NCBI GenBank assembly: GCA_013399855.1
Contig: VXAY01007012.1
Coordinates: forward strand, 363,737 to 427,736
Origin: Oxyruncus cristatus
Lineage: Eukaryota > Chordata > Aves > Passeriformes > Cotingidae
Direction: 5' to 3'
Length of the DNA: 64,000 nt
The translations under genes were made by a program, and so were the position numbers. A model generated the notes under the pieces. The model did not search any database. It saw nothing but the letters and a program-made list of their open reading frames with translations, and was not told the DNA's origin. This document shows positions 58,101 through 64,000 of the stretch, in pieces (position 1 is the first letter of the stretch; each line of letters starts with the position of its first letter).

Positions 58101-58784
58101 GGCGTCAAGTGGAAGAATTGCCACAAGTCAAACACAGTTAGAATTTGCAAAGGAAATTCAAACAAATCACTAAAGTTTCTAGTGAAGGATGGGAATACTG
58201 AACAGGGGCTTAGAGGCATAAAGGCTAATGGGAAAGAGGGGATGGGAGTATGAAGCGCCTCCTCGAAATTGCCATCAGCTCAAGGGGAAACAAAACAATC
58301 TCCTTGCAAAGGTCTGAGAAAAGGCACAAAGAACCATTACCATTAGTTTTGCCTATACTAGCATATTAAACAAGGCCAGGGCATGTGATTGCCCCGCTCT
58401 TAGCTATGTCCCCAGCAAGCTTTGTCCTGTGGCACCCGGAGTGCTGAGGCAGAAGACATCACGTGCACCATTCCCAGCACATGGGACCACTCCTTTTTGT
58501 GGGAAGTTGGATTGTAGAGTTTAAGTGCACCGTTTCAAGCCTTGCCCTGTCATGATCTTTGGAATCAGAGAATGAGCCCCGGACTGTTTTATTTACTTGT
58601 CTAAACATAAACACGAAGTCTGACTGCGAATAATTTTTAAAGGTCTATCAAGTCCTAGGTTGAAGGAGTTGAACCAGAAAATGTGGGCTGGCATCAGCAA
58701 TAAGTCAGACTATGGAACAACTTCAGTAGCAAAGAATAATTAAAGACATGGATGTAGATGAAAATTACAATAAATACAACGTGT
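55186..58784. other. Unassigned non-coding sequence, no recognised transposons
   Basis: A T-run lies at 55413-55425. The stretches at about 57170-57270 and 57480-57640 have the even composition and TAAT/CTAATG words often seen in conserved non-coding elements, but this is impression only. No gene is recognised. Confidence 0.4.
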
Positions 58785-59240
58785 TTTCTGACAAAGATAG
58801 ATTGTTCTGAACTGACCTGATAGTTTACTTTGATAAGATCAGTGATTTTCTAATGAAAGGAAACACAGTAGATCTAATCTCTCTGGACTTCAGAAAAGCA
58901 TTTGATAGGATACGTCATGGGAAATTATTAAGCGGTAGAGTATGGAAATCAGGAGAGGAATTTTAGGGAAATGTAGTGGAAAAGGGAGTCACTACATAGG
59001 AAATTACAATATATGGTGTTGGGAGAGGAAGGAAGTTATGACTGCAGTTCTTCAGAAATCAGTTTGGGGACAGATTTTATTTGGTATTTTGCCAAATGTC
59101 CGTGTCTCAAAAAGTGGGACAGTATTATTAGAATTTGCTACTAACAGATACTCATAAGGTCCTCCTATCAGTGCCAGAGATAAAAAAAAGTCATCTTATA
59201 AGATGGACTGTACTTCCTTGAGAACTGGAGGTTCAGTACG
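58785..59240 (+). mobile_element. Old amniote-type CR1, reverse-transcriptase region (sense)
   Basis: GACAAAGATAGATTG, GTAGATCTAATCTCTCTGGA, CTTCAGAAAAGCATTTGATA, GGGAAATTATTA, ATCAGTTTGGGGACAGATTT, TATTTGGTATTTTGCC and AAAAAGTGGGACAGTATTAT follow the RT region of an old CR1 lineage recalled from turtles and crocodilians. At 58868-58909 the plus strand translates as VDLISLDFRKAFDR, which is reverse-transcriptase motif A with its catalytic aspartate. The later QILFGILPN recalls the 'GPILFNIFIND' motif B region. A large internal segment between the two is missing, and stops are present. Dead copy. Confidence 0.75.
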
Positions 59241-59547
59241 GAAGAGATAAAGCATCTCACCTAACTTCAGCTATGTTGAACACGTAGTCCAGGGCAGTTT
59301 GTTAAATTCCTGCTATAATCAAGTAAAGATGTAAGTTGATGCACCAATGTCTGAGGTGTCCTTTTTAGTCACTTGTAGAAGGATTGGAAACCTATTTTCT
59401 TTCCTTTGTCTGTAGAGGAACCATGCACAATTAGGCTAGACAAGAATTCTAAAAATATTTGAGATGGATATTGGATGGCTGCATTAACAGATTAGGTCCT
59501 GATGAGAGGTTCTGAAGCTATTTCGTTTAAAAAGTTCTGAAAAGTGG
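59241..59547. other. Unassigned non-coding sequence between two CR1 copies
   Basis: May include further decayed sequence of the old CR1, but nothing is recognisable. Confidence 0.4.
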
Positions 59548-60545
59548 ATCACAGAATCATAGAATATTTTAGGTTGGAAAAGACTGTTAAGATCATTGAG
59601 TCCAACCATTAACCCAGCACTGCCAAGGCCAGCACTACATAATACCCCCAAGTGCCACATTTACATGTCTTTTAAATCCCTTCGGGAATGGTGACTCCAC
59701 CACCTCCCTGGGCAGCCTGTTCAAATGCTGAAGACACTGGTGAAGACTTTTTTCATAATATCCAATCTAAATCTCCACTGGCAAAACTTAAAACTATTTC
59801 CTCTTGTCCTGTCACTTGTTCTTTAAGAGAAGAAACCAACCCCCACCTCACTGCAGCCTCCTTTCAGGTAGTTGTAGAGGGCAATAAGGTCCCCCCGAAT
59901 CCTCCATTTTCCAGGTTAAACACCCCCATCTCCCTCAGCTGCTCTTCATATGACCTTTTTTCTAGACCCTTCACCAGGTTGTTTTCCCTTCTCTGGACAC
60001 CCTCCAGTGCCTCAACGTTTCTTTATAGAATTATAGAATAGTTTGGGTCGGAAGGGACCCTTAAAGTTCGTATAATTCAGGGGCCCAAAACTGAACACAG
60101 GATTCAAGGTACAGCCTCATTAGTGCTGAGTACAGGGGGACAATCAGTGCCATGGTCCTACTGGTCACACTGTTTCTGACACAAGCCAGGACGCTGTTGG
60201 CCTTCTTGGCCACCTGGGCACACTGCTGACTCATCTGGCTGTTGACCATCACCTTCAGGTCCTTTTCCACCAGGCAGCTTTCCAGATGTTCTTCCCTCAG
60301 TCTGTAGTGCTGCAGGGGGTTGTTGTGACCCAGGGGTAGGACCCAGCACTTTGCCTTAGTGAACCTTATCCAGTGGCCTGGGCCCATCCAGCCAGCTTGT
60401 CCAGATGCCTCTGCAGAGCCTTTCTGCCTTCCAACAGATCAACACTCCCACTCAACTTAGTGCCATCTGCAAACTGACTGAGGGTGCACTCAATCCCCTT
60501 GTCCAGATGACTGATAAAGTATTAAACACAATTGGATCAACCATT
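59548..60545 (-). mobile_element. CR1 LINE, ~1 kb, minus strand, interrupted
   Basis: The longest CR1 in the window. Plus-strand reading runs from the tail (ATCACAGAATCATAGAATAT) through the 3' UTR (CCAGCACTGCCAAGGCCAGC, GTGCCACATTTACATG) and the RT C-terminus (CACCTCCCTGGGCAGCCTGT, AACCTCCTTTCAGG-type block, CTTCTCTGGACACCCTCCAG). After a nested fragment it reaches GGGGCCCAAAACTGAACACA, CTTCTTGGCCACCTGGGCAC and ATCTGCAAACTGACTGAGGG. On the minus strand a frame at 60061-60387 retains [40 protein letters not shown] and [20 protein letters not shown], which is the CR1 RT thumb/C-terminal region. It is 5'-truncated and frameshifted, so inactive. Confidence 0.96.
60025..60078 (-). mobile_element. 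54-base CR1 tail nested inside a CR1
   Basis: ATAGAATTATAGAATAGTTT, GGGTCGGAAGGGACCCTTAA and AGTTCGTATAATTCA are the last ~54 bases of a CR1, in the same orientation as the host copy but out of place. Host CR1 sequence is continuous on either side (GCCTCAACGTTTCTT before, GGGGCCCAAAACTGAAC after). It is either an extremely truncated insertion or a template-switch product. Confidence 0.9.
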
Positions 60546-63345
60546 ACAAGAGAATAGGCGACCTGGCTTTGAAAAATATGTCTCACGAGGTATTTCCCAT
60601 AAGGACAGGGGAATTTCTGTCTGGATCCGCACAAAACACATGGAGGACAACCTCCAAAGCAATAGAAGAGATCCCAGTTGCCTGTGTTTAGGAGAGCACA
60701 AAACTGAAGTACTGAGATGGTCAGGAAATGATGAACTCATGACATAGGAAAAGAAGATACATCTTGGCTTGTTTAGATGAACAAAGCGAACACTGGGACA
60801 ACAGTGTTGGTTCATATATAAGTACATCAGGAGAGTAAATAAGGAGAAAAAAATAGCTATTTAAACCAAAAAATTCATGGGCACAGCAAATGGTATGAAT
60901 TGAAACTAAATAAACACAGGCTGGTGGAAGAAAAACTAGGGTGAACGACCTGAACGGCTTCCACTTGGCATAATGAGAGTAAAAACATACCAACGAGAAA
61001 CGTCCTTCCCCATGAACCATTTCCAACTTATGGAAGAGTTTAAAAGAGAGATGAGATATGACATAGAGACTCGAGAGGTGGCCCCCAGTTTTATGGGTCT
61101 GTATGAGAGAAAGAACAAGTAAACTTCTTGAGGAAAGAAAAACCTGTCTAGTATGCTACACCAAAAACTGTCTGGCTGGTCTTTTAGCACCTGGTGCTTC
61201 CTTTTTCTCACTGGGCTGCTGGTGTTTCACTTGTAACAATACACTAATTGAATAGCACATTGACAGATTTGCATGCCACAGTCCTCCCGCTTCTGATTTC
61301 TTTGTTGCATTTGTGTACATCTAAGCCCAGAGAAAAGAAAAGGGAAAAAAAAACACCAACAACTAGCAGGAGAAACAAAACAAACACACATGCACACAGC
61401 ACTTCCAAACTGGTCTTGAGAGCAAACAATAGTGGGAAGGGATAGGTACCACTCTCAGGGCTCTCAGATGATCGGGTCAGCGATGCAGACACAAGCAAAG
61501 GGGATTTCGAGAAACAAATAATACCTGTGTCTGAAATGGGAGCTTTGCTGTAAAGAGAAAAGAAACATATGCTTTTCGGCTGGAGTGGATTTCTTATGTT
61601 GCTCAGAAGTGAGTGGCTCATCCTCAGTGTAAAGGACTGGTGTTGTATTAACCATTCTGTATCAGTTTCCCTTTCGAGTCCCCTGCCTGAGCCACCGGGT
61701 TATTTCATTTCTGACAGACAGCACAAACAGGAGCCTGGGGTAACTCAAGTCCCTGATGGTGCTGAGCAGACATCCGTCTGTGCTTAGTGGGATGCATATA
61801 TATGCACCCTGTCAGGGCTGGATGTGGCTGAGCAGCAATGGTCAGGAGCTGAGGAAGGTGGTGACAGTGTACAAATGCAAGGCCCTATTTTTCACAGGAT
61901 GCCACTTTAGCTGGAGATTCTTCTCTGTGAGTTGACCTCATCCAAAAGGGAACCAACAGTGCCTCAACATCCTTCACACTTTTCTCGCTGAGAACAAATC
62001 CCCTGAGAACACGTGGACCCAAGAAAACTCTGGGAGAGCCCTGACTGTCAAAGCAGAGGCAAAACGTGCGCTCTGCAAGTATTTAGCAAATTTTGGGTCC
62101 ATCATCATTCTCCCCGTTCTCATGTGTTCTTGTTTATGCTTAAGCCAGCATTCTGAAACAGGCACTGCCAGGTTCTGCATCATGACGGCAACAGAGCTGG
62201 CTCCTTTATTATGTATCCATTCCTAACTGAAAATAAGGCATTTGCCCCTGGGGAAGAAGGAGGTGAGCTACTGTCTGAGCTTTTCTCTGTACCACCCTCT
62301 GCCTCACATGGTTTCAGAGCCAACACACACAAAGTTTCCTTTGCCTTCAACCTACGTACCTGAACACCGTCCCACTCCCAACTATTCCCTCCCTGCAGTT
62401 GTTTGCCCACTTCTTGGAATTATATTTCAGCTGTGTATGGCCTGGATCCAATGGGGAAAAAAAAAAAAAGATCCCCCAGCACCAATGCTGTTACTTCACA
62501 AAGACCTGGATTCCCTCAAGGATTCGCTTCCCTGATAGACCAAAGCTCACAGCTGAAAGTTAGGAGATTTTTCTGAAACTGGAGCTGGGAATTATCCCCA
62601 AACCCTACATTTAAGCAGAATAACGTCAGGGGAATCTGGACCTGCTTTGATCTTTATAGCATCAGCCCCTCTCTCGCCAAGCTCAATGCAAAGCAGATTG
62701 GGACTTGCCATCTTGGCCCAAATCAACATCAAGATAGATGCTGAAGACTTCTTTGTTCCTTGAATGTCAACTGTAAGTGTGAGTCATTGTGGCTTCAGGA
62801 AGGAGGGAACCTCTCAGACAAGGTCTTTCTGAGGGAGAGATGGGAATTGATAGCCGATGCAGAAGATCCAGTTTTAAAGATATGAAGCTAGATTCTCAAG
62901 GGCGCTTGTCTCCCATTGATTCCTAAGTGCCTTATAACATCCAGTCATAATGAACTGGATCTGAAAATAACTAATTTTGAGGGAATCTGAGTGCTTTGTT
63001 TCACCTTATTGCAGTGCTTAATAAAACTAAATATCCATAGATTGCCTAGATAACAGCTTGAGAGGACCACCTGAGGAGTGGTCCCTTTCTCCATAACTAG
63101 ATCCACTTTCTTGGGCTATAGGTGTGATTGTTTGCCTCTCCATGTCTTTTTCTCATTAAGCGAATTCAATTGGATTTCTTACACGAGGGTGGAGTAACTC
63201 AACAATGAACAACTTGGCAAAATTGGGCTTTATGTAATTACTTGAGGATTTGGCCCAACATACTGGTACTACATGAGATGTATCTCATGATCTTTCACTT
63301 GCATAACCCTCTTCCTCTTGTTGTTTATTGTCATCCCTTGCTGGG
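60546..63345. other. Unassigned non-coding sequence
   Basis: An A-run lies at 62457-62469. At 62886-62937 GATTCTCAAGGGCGCTTGTC, CCCATTGATTCCTAAGTGCC resembles one arm of a palindromic amniote repeat. Frames reach 125 codons (minus, 61244-61621) without motifs. Confidence 0.45.
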
Positions 63346-63430
63346 TTAGTTCCTTGGGGCAGAGACCTTTTATTTAATTAGTCTGGAAAGGGCCTGGCAC
63401 ACCTACAGAGCCATACTAATAATGAGAAAC
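63346..63430 (+). mobile_element. Old SINE/LINE 3' tail (MIR/L2-like)
   Basis: AGTTCCTTGGGGCAGAGACC, TTTTATTTAATTAGTCTGGA, AAGGGCCTGGCACACCTACA then ATACTAATAATGAGAAAC resembles the shared 3' end of L2/MIR-type elements ('cttggggcagggac...cagcgcctggcaca...ataataa'). Confidence 0.55.
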
Positions 63431-63814
63431 AGTACTAACCTACCCACAAGAAGATGTGAGCTTCCCTGCAAGATATGTGACAGGGTACGACCACACTGAT
63501 CAGTCATGTTCTGACCCAATAGGGCTCACCTTGGTTTGTCTTGGGTGGGAAACTTATCACTGATATGTCCCCAGGCTTTTTCTCCTCTTATGTTCGGAGA
63601 AATGTCATTATGACAGATCACCTGCTGATTAGATTTACCTCAAATAATAAGCTAATAAGTGTTTCTTACGCCTTTTGGAACTCCAAGCATTAGAAGAGAG
63701 AAAAAATAGTAAGTGGACAGCAGGCTCATGGAGCTTGTTTCCAAGTGATTTTTATCTGCTGGTTGGTTGACTTCAAATTGGGTAGCACTAAGGCTGCAGC
63801 AGGAGCTCCCTTAT
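63431..63814. other. Unassigned non-coding sequence
   Basis: No recognisable gene or repeat before the terminal polypurine satellite. Confidence 0.5.
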
Positions 63815-64000
63815 TAGTGAGAAAAAGAGAGAGAAAGAAAGAAAGAGAGAGAGAAAGAGAGAGAGAAAGAAAGAGAGAAAGAGAGAGAGAAAGAAGAGAA
63901 GGGAAGAGGAGAGTAGGGAAGAGAAGAGGAGAGGAGAGGAGAGAAGGGAAGAGGAGAGTAGGGAAGAGAAGAGGAGAGGAGAGGAGAGGAGAGGAGAGGA
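63815..64000. repeat. Polypurine satellite, (GA)/(GAAA)n then (GGAGA)n, open at window end
   Basis: The array starts with GAGAGAAA-type words (63822-63890) and turns into GGAGA/GGGAAGAG pentamer-like words. From 63901 a 45-base higher-order unit is visible: 63901-63945 is repeated at 63946-63990. The array continues beyond the window, so its length is unknown. Confidence 0.95.

Noticed and set aside
60061..60387. 108-codon minus-strand frame as a host gene
   Set aside because: It carries CR1 motifs ([18 protein letters not shown]), so it is part of the CR1 copy.
1..64000. CRISPR array, bacterial operon, phage, telomere or rRNA signals
   Set aside because: No spaced direct repeats, ribosome-binding sites, TTAGGG arrays or rRNA blocks were seen. 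CR1 tails and the LTR place the sequence in a bird nuclear genome.

Overview
This window is vertebrate nuclear DNA and almost certainly from a bird. The main evidence is about eighteen truncated CR1 non-LTR retrotransposon copies, most ending in the avian 3' hallmark (ATTCTATG-type octamers on the sense strand, ATAGAATC on the other). Supporting signs are the low density of other interspersed repeats, one solo LTR of a well-known avian ERVL-like type, and sparse microsatellites. One CR1 copy (19.9-20.3 kb) reads like the subfamilies common in passerines and other Neoaves, but the species cannot be fixed from sequence alone. All family names come from recognition by eye, not from a search.

I found no protein-coding gene, exon with convincing splice sites, tRNA, rRNA, snRNA or CRISPR array. 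The open frames are short and overlap on both strands, as expected by chance. The longest without unknown bases (46.5-47.1 kb plus strand; 37.7-38.3 kb minus strand) have no recognisable domain. The window is best described as intergenic or deep intronic sequence.

Layout: 0-5.8 kb holds a TCTCC pyrimidine satellite with an assembly gap, two plus-strand CR1 pieces and one minus-strand piece. 5.8-12.3 kb is mostly unassigned, with small microsatellites. 12.3-21.8 kb is the CR1-rich core: eight copies of different ages and strands, including an old amniote-type copy at 17.25-17.62 kb lying between younger ones. 24.16-24.72 kb is a complete solo LTR with a perfect 5-bp target duplication. 28-33.5 kb has a perfect-stem hairpin at 29.6 kb, two CR1 pieces, and an old minus-strand CR1 split by a younger plus-strand copy at 31.2 kb. 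34-43 kb has a MIR-type SINE, two palindromic old DNA-element-like remnants, a GC/CpG-rich block and two more minus-strand CR1s. 43-58.7 kb is nearly free of recognisable transposons apart from one MIR fragment and palindrome-family pieces near 47.4 and 48.1 kb, and is the best place to look for conserved regulatory DNA. 58.8-60.5 kb holds an old plus-strand CR1 with reverse-transcriptase motif A, then a ~1 kb minus-strand CR1 interrupted by a tiny second CR1 tail. The last ~180 bases are a polypurine satellite that runs off the window.

No genes act together here. The content is layered transposon history, simple repeats and unassigned unique DNA. I saw no evidence of a new biological system. 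The observations most worth checking are the hairpin/palindrome family, the nested insertions, the N at an in-frame CR1 deletion, and the CpG-rich block with its long open frame.
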